In this document: positions 15,969 through 24,009 of the stretch, in pieces
Position numbering within the stretch: the stretch's first letter is position 1
Layout: the number at the start of each line of letters is the position of its first letter
NCBI GenBank assembly: GCA_023512435.1
Contig: JAILZP010000026.1
Location: 1-44,139, forward strand
DNA: 44,139 nucleotides
Reading direction: 5' to 3'
DNA from: Peptococcaceae bacterium
GTDB lineage: Bacteria; Bacillota; Desulfotomaculia; Desulfotomaculales; Desulfocucumaceae
Notes under the pieces: model-generated
Seen by the model: only the letters and a program-made list of their open reading frames with translations
Database searches by the model: none
Told to the model about the DNA's origin: nothing
Translations under genes and position numbers: made by a program

Positions 15969-17354
15969 TTGAACAGAGGCCAGGACGGAGACCCGGCGGA
16001 AATCCTCCAGATCGTCGCCGACAACGAATATGAGGGAGTAATATACGTGGACGACGGAGGAATAGTGCGTTTTATCAGCCAGAGCTACGCCGATTTTCTG
16101 AATATCAACAGGGAAGCCATCATCGGGCGCTACATAAACGATGTCGTGCCCCAGTCCATGCTGGTGGAAGTGATGAAAAGCGGCAAGCCGCAGTTCGGAG
16201 ATGTCTGGAACATCAACGGACAGCACGTGCTGGTGCACCGCTTTCCCATTTTCAAAGACGGCAAGGTGGTGGGCTGCCTGGGCAAAAGCCTGTTCAAGGA
16301 CGAGCTTTCCCTGGCCCGGGAATTCATCCGCCGGGTCAAGTGGCTGGAGGACGAGCTGGCCTTTTACCGGGACGAACTGGATAAAGAGCGCAGGGCCAAG
16401 TACGACCTGGACCAGATAATCGGCAAGTCCGACGTCATGGTGAAACTTAAAGAAAAGGTTGCCCGGGTGGCCAAGACCAATTCCACCGTGCTGATCACCG
16501 GGGAAAGCGGGACCGGGAAGGAACTGCTGGCCCACGCCATCCACAACGCCTCGCCGAGGAGATACCGGCCCTTTGTCAGAATAAATTGCACCTCCATACC
16601 CGAAGACCTGCTGGAGTCCGAACTTTTCGGCTACGAGGAAGGGTCCTTCACCGGGGCGAAAAAGGGCGGCAAGGTCGGCAAATTTGAGCAGGCCCAGGGG
16701 GGAACCATACTCCTGGACGAAATCGGGGACATGAACAGGACCATGCAGGCAAAGCTCCTCAGGGTCCTTCAGGAAAAAGAAATAGAGCGCATCGGCGGGG
16801 TAAAGCCCATACCGGTGGACGTAAGGGTAATCGCCTCCACCAACCGGAACCTGGAGGAAATGATCAGGACCAACCTGTTCCGCCAGGACCTGTATTACCG
16901 CCTGAATGTCGTCCTGCTCTTTTCGCCCCCGCTACGGAACAGGAAGGAAGACATTCCCCTGCTGACCAAGCACCTGATCAACCAGCTTAACGAAAGCCTG
17001 GGCACCGGTACCAAGGGCGTCACGCCGGAAACCCTCCAGCTTTTTTTAAAGTACGACTGGCCGGGCAACGTCAGGGAGCTGAAAAACCTGCTGGAGCAGG
17101 CCATCAACCTGAGCGACGCCGGTTACCTGGCTCCCGCCGATTTCCCCATCCTCCTGAAAAGGCTGTCGGTCAAAAAAGATTTTTCCGCCGGCCTGAAAAA
17201 TTTTGCCGGAGCCATGGATGAAGCGGAAAGGGAAATCCTGGCGGCAGCCCTGGCCAGGTCAGGCGGAAACAAGAAAGAAGCCGCCCGGCTGCTGAACATC
17301 CACCGTTCGGTCCTTTACCGGAAACTGAAAAAGCACGGCCTCCTGAAGGGGTAG
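15969..17354 (+). CDS. PAS-domain sigma-54-dependent transcriptional activator
   Basis: Enhancer-binding protein of 461 residues: PAS-like sensor (about 10-110), coiled linker (112-145), AAA+ domain (about 150-380) and Fis-type helix-turn-helix at the C-terminus (EAARLLNIHRSVLYRKLKKHG). Walker A is GESGTGKE (178-185), Walker B is GGTILLDE, and the sigma-54 contact loop reads GSFTGA (225-230), a natural variant of GAFTGA. TTG start with GGAGGT 7-8 nt upstream. The next gene is a CoA-transferase preceded by its own -24/-12 promoter, so this regulator most likely activates it in response to an acid or acyl-CoA sensed by PAS. A terminator separates the two genes. Confidence 0.93.
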   Translation: MNRGQDGDPAEILQIVADNEYEGVIYVDDGGIVRFISQSYADFLNINREAIIGRYINDVVPQSMLVEVMKSGKPQFGDVWNINGQHVLVHRFPIFKDGKVVGCLGKSLFKDELSLAREFIRRVKWLEDELAFYRDELDKERRAKYDLDQIIGKSDVMVKLKEKVARVAKTNSTVLITGESGTGKELLAHAIHNASPRRYRPFVRINCTSIPEDLLESELFGYEEGSFTGAKKGGKVGKFEQAQGGTILLDEIGDMNRTMQAKLLRVLQEKEIERIGGVKPIPVDVRVIASTNRNLEEMIRTNLFRQDLYYRLNVVLLFSPPLRNRKEDIPLLTKHLINQLNESLGTGTKGVTPETLQLFLKYDWPGNVRELKNLLEQAINLSDAGYLAPADFPILLKRLSVKKDFSAGLKNFAGAMDEAEREILAAALARSGGNKKEAARLLNIHRSVLYRKLKKHGLLKG

Positions 17355-17405
17355 ATCTCCGCCCCTGAAGCCGGAAATCCGGCATAAACGGGTGTCCCGC
17401 CAATG

Positions 17406-17415
17406 GAACATGTTC
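17406..17415 (+). promoter_or_regulatory. Candidate activator site (palindrome)
   Basis: GAACATGTTC is a perfect 10-bp palindrome about 150 bp upstream of the -24 element at 17565 and 52 bp after the activator gene stop. It is a reasonable enhancer site for the activator encoded just before it. The assignment rests only on symmetry and position. Confidence 0.35.
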
Positions 17416-17517
17416 TATTAAAGCGACATGGGGAAATGCCCATCCCGGCCGGAACTTGTCCCTCCAGAAAGACAGCAGCCGATGCAAAGCGCCCGGTTAC
17501 CCCGGCATGATCTTTGG

Positions 17518-17547
17518 AAGACCCCTTAACTGCGGGTCTTTTTTTTG
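17518..17547 (+). terminator. Rho-independent terminator of the activator gene
   Basis: The stem AAGACCC / GGGTCTT has a 10-nt loop and runs into eight or more T. It ends the activator transcript only about 18 nt before the sigma-54 promoter of the next gene, insulating the CoA-transferase from read-through. Confidence 0.85.
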
Positions 17548-17564
17548 CCGTAAACCCTGCATTT

Positions 17565-17581
17565 TTGGCATTGTTTTTGCG
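17565..17581 (+). promoter_or_regulatory. Sigma-54 (-24/-12) promoter of the CoA-transferase
   Basis: TTGGCATTGTTTTTGCG has the invariant GG and GC with correct spacing, and is nearly the same as the promoter at 3114-3130 on the other strand. Expected start near 17593, about 40 nt before the ATG. Confidence 0.85.
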
Positions 17582-17633
17582 TTAAAAACACAATATTTCA
17601 GATTTGCATGTATTTTTGGAGGAGGGAAATGGC

Positions 17634-18992
17634 ATGGGCTATGCCGAAGAGTACAGAAAGAAGCTGGTTACGGCGGAAGAGGCGGTAAAAGTCATCAAGT
17701 CGGGAGACTGGGTTGATTACGGCACCTTCCAGGGCCAGGTGGTGGAACTGGACCGGGCACTGGCGGCAAGAAAAGGCGAACTCCGGGACGTAAAAATCAG
17801 GTCGGCCTGCAGGGTTTCGGGACCGCCGGCGGTGGTGATGGCGGACCTCCAAAAGGAAAGCTTTACCTTTCACAGCGGCCATTACAGCATTATAGACCGG
17901 CGCATGGGAGACCTGGGGCTGTGCTACTATTATCCCCTGCTTTTCAGGGAGGTACCCAGCTATGTCCAGTTCAACGACGTTGATGTGGCCATGATCGCCG
18001 TCACCCCCATGGACAAGCACGGCTATTTCAATTTCGGCATGAACAACCTGCACACCAAACTGGTCTGTGAAAAAGCAAAATACGTCATAGTCGAGGTCAA
18101 TCCCAACATGCCCTGGGTTCCGGGAGGCAGCCAGGAGTGCATCCACATTTCCGAGGTGGATTACATTGTTGAGGCTGATTGGGATCTGCTGGATATCCCC
18201 GAAATCCCGATCAAATTCGAGGATGAGAAAATAGCCAGCCTGATTGCAAATGAAATCGGGGACGGCAGCTGCATCCAGCTGGGCATCGGCTCCCTGCCCA
18301 ACGCCCTTGGCAAGCTGCTCGCCAAGTCCGACCTTAAAGACCTGGGAGTGCACAGCGAAATGATGTGCGACGCCTTCCTGGACATGTGGGAAGCCGGCAG
18401 AATTACCGGGAAAAAAAAGAACATTGACCGGGGCAAAATGGTATTCACCTTTGCCCTGGGCAGCAAGAGGCTCTACGAGTTCCTGGACCGCAACCCCGGG
18501 GTGGCCTCTTACCCGGTGGATTATGTCAACTACCCGCACGTAATCGCCCAAAACGACAATATGATCTCCATCAACAACGCCCTGGAGGTGGACCTCTTCG
18601 GCCAGGTGGCGGCCGAATCTTCAGGCTGCCGCCACATAAGCGGAACCGGGGGCCAGGTGGATTTTGTGGAGGGGGCATACATGTCCAGGGGAGGCAAGTC
18701 CTTCATCGCCCTCAACGCCACCTACACCGACAGGGACGGCTGCCTGCAAAGCCGGATCAGGCCCGTTTTAAGCCCCGGCACCATCGTCACCACCACGCGG
18801 TCCACGGTGATGTACATCGTCACCGAGTTCGGCATCGCCTGCATGAAGGGCAGGAGCACCTGGGAAAGGGCGGAAGCCCTGATCAACCTTGCCCATCCCA
18901 TGTTCAGAGAAGATTTAATCAGAGAAGCCGAAAAAATGAACATCTGGAGGCGCACCAACAAGATACCCGACATGGCGCAAAGCGCTTGTTGA
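17634..18992 (+). CDS. Acyl-CoA:carboxylate CoA-transferase (4-hydroxybutyrate/butyrate CoA-transferase family)
   Basis: Family I CoA-transferase of 452 residues, resembling acetyl-CoA hydrolase/4-hydroxybutyrate CoA-transferase. The catalytic Glu is in LGVHSEMMCD (about residue 244); the C-terminal glycine-rich ISGTGGQVDFVEGA and the substrate-pocket FGIACMKGRS are present. It would move CoA from a donor such as acetyl-CoA to a free acid, activating the substrate for the nearby dehydrogenase, hydratase and carboxyltransferase without ATP. The ATG at 17634 is used because GGAGGAGGG lies 7 nt before it; the open frame extends further back without another good start. It has its own sigma-54 promoter and is followed by a strong hairpin. 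Confidence 0.9.
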   Translation: MGYAEEYRKKLVTAEEAVKVIKSGDWVDYGTFQGQVVELDRALAARKGELRDVKIRSACRVSGPPAVVMADLQKESFTFHSGHYSIIDRRMGDLGLCYYYPLLFREVPSYVQFNDVDVAMIAVTPMDKHGYFNFGMNNLHTKLVCEKAKYVIVEVNPNMPWVPGGSQECIHISEVDYIVEADWDLLDIPEIPIKFEDEKIASLIANEIGDGSCIQLGIGSLPNALGKLLAKSDLKDLGVHSEMMCDAFLDMWEAGRITGKKKNIDRGKMVFTFALGSKRLYEFLDRNPGVASYPVDYVNYPHVIAQNDNMISINNALEVDLFGQVAAESSGCRHISGTGGQVDFVEGAYMSRGGKSFIALNATYTDRDGCLQSRIRPVLSPGTIVTTTRSTVMYIVTEFGIACMKGRSTWERAEALINLAHPMFREDLIREAEKMNIWRRTNKIPDMAQSAC

Positions 18993-19009
18993 CGGGATTG
19001 ATCCACCCG

Positions 19010-19041
19010 GGCAAAAGGGGCCGGTATAGGCCCCTTTTGCC
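19010..19041. terminator. Strong bidirectional hairpin after the CoA-transferase
   Basis: A perfect 13-bp stem GGCAAAAGGGGCC / GGCCCCTTTTGCC with a 6-nt loop, 18 nt after the CoA-transferase stop and 13 nt before the convergent MNT gene stop. It likely terminates both. Confidence 0.75.
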
Positions 19042-19053
19042 GCGTTTCGGGGA

Positions 19054-19452
19054 TCAGTCCCTGTTTACTGCGACCGCGCTGCTTCTTGCGGCCAGTAAAA
19101 CTCCTTCCCTTTCCACGGCGCCTGCCACACCACGCCCTGTCCGCCGTCCTTCCTCGAACGTTTTTCTAGATAACACAAAAACATCTACAGGTACGGAGGC
19201 AGATATGAAGTAAGAACCGGCGGCATCACGCAATCCGTTAATCAGTACGCGGTCTTCGCCTTCCACGACCACAACCAGATCGGCATCACTGCGGGGAGTC
19301 GCGTTTCCCCTGGCGAAAGACCCGAACAGGTACACCGCTGCCACCCCGCGCACTTCGTCTATTAAGCGCCCGGCGCATTCCCGCAGGCTGTCCAGCACTT
19401 TCTTTTGGTTAACGAATCGCGTTGCCGCAAAATTGATAAATGGACTCGGCAT
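19054..19452 (-). CDS. MNT-type nucleotidyltransferase (antitoxin of a HEPN/MNT pair)
   Basis: A 132-residue protein with the minimal nucleotidyltransferase motif GSFARGNATPRSDADL (GSx10DxD, about 44-59), a third strand with PVDVFVL, and no extra domains. In HEPN/MNT modules such a protein neutralises the HEPN RNase, in studied cases by AMP-ylating it. Its start lies 44 nt inside the end of the HEPN gene, indicating coupled translation. The pair is isolated between metabolic loci on the opposite strand, as expected for an accessory module. Confidence 0.85.
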   Translation of the reverse strand: MPSPFINFAATRFVNQKKVLDSLRECAGRLIDEVRGVAAVYLFGSFARGNATPRSDADLVVVVEGEDRVLINGLRDAAGSYFISASVPVDVFVLSRKTFEEGRRTGRGVAGAVEREGVLLAARSSAVAVNRD

Positions 19453-19798
19453 CGGTTATCGCCTGCCCTGCTTCGCCTGAAGTATAGTAATCCCCCGGGG
19501 CGCCCGCATCAAATCCGTTGGGATACCTCGTGGGAATATAATGCTTATCCAGCCTGCGCGCAGCCAGCAGTACTTCCTCCGGCACTTCCGTCAGAGACGC
19601 CAGATCAAGCAAAAGTCTTGTAACGGAATGTCCCCAGCCTTCACCGTTGAGGTGCAGGATCAGAGCTTTCACAGCTTTTTCCGCCGCCTGCTGCGCGGCA
19701 AAACAGGCCCATTCGTAATCACCGGCAGCAAGTGAATTACGGGCGTGCCGCAGGTCGAAACCGGCCTGGGCAAACCAGTCCGGAGCCCTGTTAGCCAA
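19409..19798 (-). CDS. HEPN-domain protein (toxin of a HEPN/MNT pair)
   Basis: A 129-residue, all-helical HEPN protein. It begins ANRAPDWFAQAGFDLRHARNSL, continues with the ACFAAQQAAEKAVKALIL helix and has RRLDKHYIPTRYP, which contains the R-x4-H motif of HEPN RNases. The frame continues upstream to an ATG at 19885, but those 29 residues are unlike the family; the TTG at 19798, after a GCGGGGGG purine block, gives the standard N-terminus. Together with the overlapping MNT gene it forms a predicted toxin-antitoxin module. Whether it acts against tRNA or mRNA cannot be seen. Confidence 0.85.
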   Translation of the reverse strand: MANRAPDWFAQAGFDLRHARNSLAAGDYEWACFAAQQAAEKAVKALILHLNGEGWGHSVTRLLLDLASLTEVPEEVLLAARRLDKHYIPTRYPNGFDAGAPGDYYTSGEAGQAITDAESIYQFCGNAIR

Positions 19799-19926
19799 AT
19801 CAACCCCCCGCCTCTCCAATGTACCGTCATTTAGGTTCAGGGCGGCACATCCAGGTCCTGGCCCTGGAATAAAAAGTATTTTCATTAAAAATTATATCCC
19901 AACATGAAAGCTGTTGAAAACCGGAT

Positions 19927-20274
19927 CTATTTATCGCCCTCTTCGGGAACTATGCAGATAAAAACAAAATCCTCCCCGCCTTTGCCCAGGAACTGGTGTT
20001 CCGCGCCGGAGGGGACGTAGGCCACCGACCCCGCTTCCAGTTCATATTCCTCGCCGCCCAGATACAGGGTGCCCCTGCCGCTGACTACGTAATTAATATG
20101 GGGCCAGGGGTGGGAGTGCCTGGGGGAGCACCCCTCATCTTTCAGGGTGAAAAGCCGCATCACCCAGCCCTCCCATCCCTCCCGGGGGCCGATCAGCGAT
20201 TGCTTGAAAGCATTGCGGATACCGGGCATTTTCAGTTCAACACTTTGAATTTTCCTGACATTGGAAACAAACAT
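19927..20274 (-). CDS. Small cupin-domain protein
   Basis: A single-domain cupin of 115 residues. Cupin motif 1 is seen in CSPRHSHPWPHINYVVSGRGTLYLGGEEYELEAG (two His, then a His/Glu side) and motif 2 in VPSGAEHQFLGKGG. It probably binds a metal and a small ligand. The ATG at 20274 has GGAGGAGG 6 nt upstream; an upstream in-frame ATG lacks a site. It is transcribed divergently from the MarR gene, so MarR may regulate it. No enzymatic role can be assigned. Confidence 0.8.
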   Translation of the reverse strand: MFVSNVRKIQSVELKMPGIRNAFKQSLIGPREGWEGWVMRLFTLKDEGCSPRHSHPWPHINYVVSGRGTLYLGGEEYELEAGSVAYVPSGAEHQFLGKGGEDFVFICIVPEEGDK

Positions 20275-20364
20275 ACCGGGCCTCCTCCGCCATTTTTTCA
20301 TTTTATTTCTTGTCGCCTGCCCCGATACCCTTTAAAAAAAATGCTGCGTCCGGAGATTAATTTT

Positions 20365-20392
20365 TTGACAAATAGATAATATGTTATATAAT
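20365..20392 (+). promoter_or_regulatory. Sigma-A promoter of the MarR gene
   Basis: TTGACA (20365-20370), a 16-nt spacer and TATAAT (20387-20392), consensus in both boxes. The spacer contains ATAATATGTTAT, a small dyad that could be the MarR operator. Confidence 0.8.
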
Positions 20393-20425
20393 AAAGCTGG
20401 AAATACGCCTGGAAAGGAGCATTCC

Positions 20426-20851
20426 ATGAAGAGTTTCACCGGCTTTCTCTGTTTCGAGCTGGGCCTGGCAGCCAGAAAAATATACAGATACTACAACAAC
20501 AGGTATTCCGATTACGGCATAACAGTGCCCCAGTCCTTTATCCTGTTTGCCCTGATGGAGCAGGACGGCCAGAACGTCAAGGACCTGGCCGGCCGCCTTT
20601 CCCTTGACAGCCCCGCCATAACCGGGCTGCTGGACAGACTGGAAAAGGAAGACCTGGTGGAAAGAAGAAACGACCCCGGGGACAGGAGGGCCCTGAAGGT
20701 ATTTCTTACCGAAAAGGGAAAAAAACTGGCCGAGGAAATTTTTGAAATAGCCGCGAACTTCAACGAGGTTCTCAGTTCCGCTTTTGACGACCGGCAGAAA
20801 CAGGCGCTTAAAAAACTGATTACGGTCATTGATTCCCTGGACTTGCAGTGA
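20426..20851 (+). CDS. MarR-family transcriptional regulator
   Basis: Winged-helix regulator of 141 residues. The DNA-binding part is VKDLAGRLSLDSPAITGLLDRLEKEDLVERRNDPGDRRALKVFLTEKGKKL (about 53-103), the hallmark MarR core. The ATG at 20426 is chosen because AAAGGAG lies 7 nt before it; an earlier ATG overlaps the -10 box region. It probably represses itself and perhaps the divergent cupin gene when a phenolic or acid ligand is absent. A terminator follows directly. Confidence 0.9.
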   Translation: MKSFTGFLCFELGLAARKIYRYYNNRYSDYGITVPQSFILFALMEQDGQNVKDLAGRLSLDSPAITGLLDRLEKEDLVERRNDPGDRRALKVFLTEKGKKLAEEIFEIAANFNEVLSSAFDDRQKQALKKLITVIDSLDLQ

Positions 20852-20872
20852 GTTGTGCATTTTCAAAAGCAA

Positions 20873-20905
20873 GGGGGCAGTTGTTGAACTGCCCCCCAGT
20901 TTTTT
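20873..20905 (+). terminator. Rho-independent terminator of the MarR gene
   Basis: A perfect 10-bp stem GGGGGCAGTT / AACTGCCCCC with a 4-nt loop followed by six T. The T-run overlaps the end of the convergent DUF378 gene. Confidence 0.9.
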
Positions 20906-21119
20906 ACACATTGAGCTTCTCTTTAAACAAGAACGGAATGAGATAAAGTCCGCCTATTCCAACAAGGGAATAGATGATCCTGCTGAACAGGGTTGCTTCC
21001 CTGACCGGGCTTACTCCCGACAGGGCCTGGACCAGATCCCACTGGAACAGCCCCACCAGCAGCCAGTTGATGGCGCCTATGATCACCAGCGCCAGGGCGA
21101 TCCTGTACAACCATGCCAT
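20904..21119 (-). CDS. DUF378-family small membrane protein
   Basis: A 71-residue protein with two membrane helices (YRIALALVIIGAINWLLVGLF and IIYSLVGIGGLYLIPFLF) separated by a short loop, which is the DUF378 (YuzA-like) pattern including the GAINWLLVGLFQWDLV signature. AAGGAGGTGAG is 7 nt before the ATG. The function is unknown. It is a single gene convergent with MarR. Confidence 0.85.
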   Translation of the reverse strand: MAWLYRIALALVIIGAINWLLVGLFQWDLVQALSGVSPVREATLFSRIIYSLVGIGGLYLIPFLFKEKLNV

Positions 21120-21300
21120 CTTTTCTCACCTCCTTCACGGCGTTATGTGATCAAGAATGGTCTTTCCGGCTTGGCCGAAAGATTATTAATTATTATGGAT
21201 AATTCTGGTCATCGATATACATGCCCTTAAAGAAACCGCCCTTGCGGCGGCGGAATTCGGACCCTCATGCGCAGCACCGGTCCACTTTTATTAATAAGTA

Positions 21301-21328
21301 GAGGCAGGAAAACCTGTCCTCCTGCCTC
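21301..21328. terminator. Hairpin downstream of the sulfo-lyase-like genes
   Basis: GAGGCAGGA pairs with TCCTGCCTC across a 10-nt loop, 30 nt past the stop of the minus-strand SuyB-like gene. On the minus strand it is followed by an AT-rich but not pure T stretch, so it is a probable rather than certain terminator. Confidence 0.5.
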
Positions 21329-21357
21329 GCGTCCGGATTTATTTCAATCAATAGTTG

Positions 21358-22515
21358 TCAGGCGCTGCGGTAGAGTTTGGTCATTACAAACTCCCTGTGC
21401 CCAAGGACTTCACTGGCGGTAAAACGGCCGTTGCAGGTGCGGAAAAGCATTTCCATCAGCGCGTCCGCAGCCTGGTCAAGGTTCATTTCACGGCGCAGAA
21501 TGCCGCTCACGTCAACATCGATGTGCTCGCTCATGGTGGCCGCGGTCAGGGGGTTGGCGGTAAGCTTGATGACCGGGATAATGGGGTTGCCTATGATGTT
21601 CCCCTGGCCGGTGGGGAAGAAGTGCACCACTGCGCCGGACGCTGCCCACAGGGTAACAGCCTCGGCAGCCGCGGAAGACGTGTCCATGAACCACAGCCCT
21701 TTGCCCTTGGGCGCTTCCGCCGGTTTGAGAACCCCGACAAACTTGCACCTTCCTATTTTCTGGAGATTGCCCAGGGCCTTTTCTTCTATGGTTGTAAGCC
21801 CGCCGGCTATGTTGCCCTTGGTGGGCTGAGACCCGGCAAGGTCCACGCCCTGGCTGAGAATAAACTCATTGTACTCACTCCAGATTTTATAGAAAGCTTC
21901 TCCCACTTCTGGAGTGGCGGCATGGGCTTTGACTATGTCCTCACCGCCGGTAATTTCGGAGGTTTCACCAAAGCTGACGGTGGCGCCGGAGTCGACAAGC
22001 CTCTCAACCGCCCTTCCCACCGTCGGATTTGAAGCCAAGCCGGAGGTGGTGTCCGATTCCCCGCACTTTACCGATACGTATAGTTCGTCCACGGTACACT
22101 GAACCCTTTGCAGCCCGGTGGCCCAATGTACGTACTCCTTGGCTTTGCGTGAAGCCATTTCTATGGTTTTCAGATCCCCATTGCGCTCAATGGAAAATCC
22201 CGCAACAGGCTTGCCGGTCCCGGCTATTCCTTCCACGACAACATTGGTCCATTCCGGCTCGATGCCTATAACCACAACTGCGGCGACATTTGGGTTGCTT
22301 CCGGTCCCTATCAGCGTGCGGAAGAAGAGATCAAGGTCTTCACCAAACTGAAGGCGGCCGTAGGCGTGCGGCAGGGCTATGGTCCCCTTGATATTGTTGG
22401 CCACAGCCTCGCATGCGGCGTTGGAAAGGTCGTCCAGCGGAAGTATGACAACGTGGTTTCTGATTCCCACCCTGCCGTTCTCTCGACGGTATCCCATGAA
22501 AGCAGGCATTGACAC
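21358..22515 (-). CDS. suyB: (2R)-sulfolactate sulfo-lyase beta subunit-like, UxaA family
   Basis: Large subunit (385 residues) of the UxaA/altronate-dehydratase family. By recall it matches SuyB closely: [15 protein letters not shown] at the start, [33 protein letters not shown] with the Fe-S cysteine region, [32 protein letters not shown] and a final [11 protein letters not shown]. SuyAB converts (R)-sulfolactate to pyruvate and sulfite; the same fold also dehydrates altronate or galactarate, so the substrate is an inference from context (SlcC/ComC-like dehydrogenases, TTT transporter). GTG start with GAGGTGG 6 nt upstream, only 3 nt after the small-subunit stop, so the two are coupled. In a sulfite-reducing anaerobe the released sulfite could serve as electron acceptor. 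Confidence 0.75.
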   Translation of the reverse strand: MSMPAFMGYRRENGRVGIRNHVVILPLDDLSNAACEAVANNIKGTIALPHAYGRLQFGEDLDLFFRTLIGTGSNPNVAAVVVIGIEPEWTNVVVEGIAGTGKPVAGFSIERNGDLKTIEMASRKAKEYVHWATGLQRVQCTVDELYVSVKCGESDTTSGLASNPTVGRAVERLVDSGATVSFGETSEITGGEDIVKAHAATPEVGEAFYKIWSEYNEFILSQGVDLAGSQPTKGNIAGGLTTIEEKALGNLQKIGRCKFVGVLKPAEAPKGKGLWFMDTSSAAAEAVTLWAASGAVVHFFPTGQGNIIGNPIIPVIKLTANPLTAATMSEHIDVDVSGILRREMNLDQAADALMEMLFRTCNGRFTASEVLGHREFVMTKLYRSA

Positions 22516-22518
22516 TTA

Positions 22519-22797
22519 TTACCACCTCGCAGTTTTAAGGTTGTGAATATGAACGTGTTCACCCCTGGCTATTGAGGCCACTACCTTCCCGATGGGCACG
22601 TTGTACTTAATCACCCGGGACCCCGCTTCCATGTCAACGAGGGCTATTTTATGCCCCAGGGGAATATCACTCTTTGCCACCACGCTGATTGTGGAGTCGT
22701 CAGACATAACCCAGCCTTCCACAGTTTCACCGGCTTTAATATCGGTGACGGCCACCCCGACGGAATCAGCCTTGTCATGAACGATAAATCTGGTCAA
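22519..22797 (-). CDS. suyA: (2R)-sulfolactate sulfo-lyase alpha subunit-like (SAF domain)
   Basis: A 92-residue SAF-domain protein, the small partner of UxaA-type enzymes. It ends IARGEHVHIHNLKTARW, very like the SuyA C-terminus, with GHKIAL and VIKYNVPIGKVVA in the middle. TTG start after AGGGGGAC. It is the first gene of a two-gene unit with the large subunit. The 257-bp upstream region contains a FadR-type site. As for the large subunit, an altronate-type dehydratase small subunit is the main alternative. Confidence 0.75.
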   Translation of the reverse strand: MTRFIVHDKADSVGVAVTDIKAGETVEGWVMSDDSTISVVAKSDIPLGHKIALVDMEAGSRVIKYNVPIGKVVASIARGEHVHIHNLKTARW

Positions 22798-22934
22798 AAT
22801 CAGGTCCCCCTCTCATTACAGAGTGTAGATTAGCAATCCAGCCAGTTGACTGGTTCACCGATATGTTACAGGCGCATCTCTCACCCCCGAACGACAATCC
22901 CATCATAACAGTGCAGTATATGGTAGGAGGTCTG

Positions 22935-22945
22935 TGGTACTACCT
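22935..22945. promoter_or_regulatory. FadR/GntR-type operator upstream of the sulfo-lyase genes
   Basis: TGGTACTACCT fits the TNGTNNNACNA-like FadR-family operator and resembles the two sites beside the regulator gene. It lies 138 bp upstream of the small-subunit start. The rest of 22798-23054 shows no gene. Confidence 0.5.
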
Positions 22946-23054
22946 TTAATTTTATGCCTGTTTTCCGCGGCTGTCAATCCTCCGTTCTCAAAAAAGCAGA
23001 AGCCGGCCTTTAAAAGGACGGCATTGATTTCTCCCGGCTGGCTAATAACAGCCG

Positions 23055-23780
23055 TCAGGTTTTATCTTTCCGGCGACTATGACGGGCTTGCTTTATCGAT
23101 CTCAACACGCTTTCCAGGTGTCCGTGCATAAGCCGGCCCGCCTCCTCGGCCCGGCCGTTGTAGATTGCTTCCAAAACCCCGATATGCTCTTCTATGGATT
23201 TGTCCATCCTTCCGGGAATAGCACTGGTGTGGCTTCGGGTCTCTTCAAACAGGTCCAGCATGTTCCTCATCAGGCGCATCAGGACGGGATTGGCCGATAT
23301 GTCGGCAACCAGAAGGTGAAAATCCCTGTTGTTTGATTGATAGCTGTCCGGTTCGCCCTTGCCTTCAAGAAGATTCCGGCTTTCTCTTATAAATTCTTCA
23401 ATCCGGGCCTTGTCCCTGCCGGTGCAGCTTTCGGCGGCCCATCCGGCTGCAGCGGTTTCCAGCACCATCCGCACCCTGAAAAGGGCCTCGATGGTGTCGC
23501 TCTCGTTTACCAGCAGGCTGGACAGCTGGTTTGCTATCACGGCGCTGTCCACCGTGGCCACAAAAATGCCGATGCCATGCTTCACCTCCAATACCCCCAG
23601 GCCCGACAGCGTTTTAACCGCGTCCCTTACAACAGTCCGGCTTACCCCGAATTTCTCAGCCATTTCCCTTTCAGTGGGCAGCCGGTCTCCCGGTTTAAGC
23701 CTGCCGGAGCTGATCAGCCCCTTAATATGGTTGGCCACCTGATTTCTCAGGGTGTCGGCCCTTCCGATACGCTGAAACAT
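23055..23780 (-). CDS. FadR-subfamily GntR transcriptional regulator
   Basis: A 241-residue regulator: N-terminal winged helix (about 8-75, with SGRLKPGDRLPTEREMAEKFGVSRTVVRDAVKTL) and an all-helical FCD ligand domain (about 90-225) with the metal-binding Asp/His pattern (NNRDFHLLVADIS and EEHIGVLEAI, then a late His). FadR-group members usually repress and are released by a carboxylic acid. It sits between the sulfo-lyase unit (same strand, downstream) and the divergent dehydrogenase/transporter operon. Similar operator sites in front of all three units suggest it controls the locus and itself. Confidence 0.9.
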   Translation of the reverse strand: MFQRIGRADTLRNQVANHIKGLISSGRLKPGDRLPTEREMAEKFGVSRTVVRDAVKTLSGLGVLEVKHGIGIFVATVDSAVIANQLSSLLVNESDTIEALFRVRMVLETAAAGWAAESCTGRDKARIEEFIRESRNLLEGKGEPDSYQSNNRDFHLLVADISANPVLMRLMRNMLDLFEETRSHTSAIPGRMDKSIEEHIGVLEAIYNGRAEEAGRLMHGHLESVLRSIKQARHSRRKDKT

Positions 23781-23819
23781 TGTCTCACTCCCCGCCCGAT
23801 GCTTTATGGTTATTCATAT

Positions 23820-23831
23820 TAGGTAATACCA
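23820..23831. promoter_or_regulatory. FadR/GntR-type operator, regulator side
   Basis: TAGGTAATACCA at 23820-23831 shares GGTAATACCACAT with the site at 23999-24009. It lies 40 nt upstream of the regulator start, fitting autoregulation. One half is weaker (AGGT in place of TGGT). Confidence 0.55.
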
Positions 23832-23955
23832 CATGCCACATTTATCAATATACTATGCATCCGCTTGGATGACAATACCTTCTCCGTCTCAAAATTAATG
23901 CCGCAAAGAGCCCGGCCGGGACGCAGCATGGCCGGCAAAACTATTAAAATAATCG

Positions 23956-23985
23956 TTGACAAGGATTTAACGCAGCATGTACAAT
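23956..23985 (+). promoter_or_regulatory. Sigma-A promoter of the dehydrogenase/transporter operon
   Basis: TTGACA (23956-23961), an 18-nt spacer and TACAAT (23980-23985). Expected start near 23992, immediately before the FadR-type operator at 23999, so a bound repressor would block the polymerase. Confidence 0.75.
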
Positions 23986-23998
23986 AATTTTAAAGTAG

Positions 23999-24009
23999 TG
24001 GTAATACCA
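23999..24009. promoter_or_regulatory. FadR/GntR-type operator, operon side
   Basis: TGGTAATACCA is a perfect TGGT-N3-ACCA dyad, extended to GTGGTAATACCAC. It sits at about +7 to +18 relative to the predicted start of transcription, the classic position of a repressor site. Confidence 0.75.
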
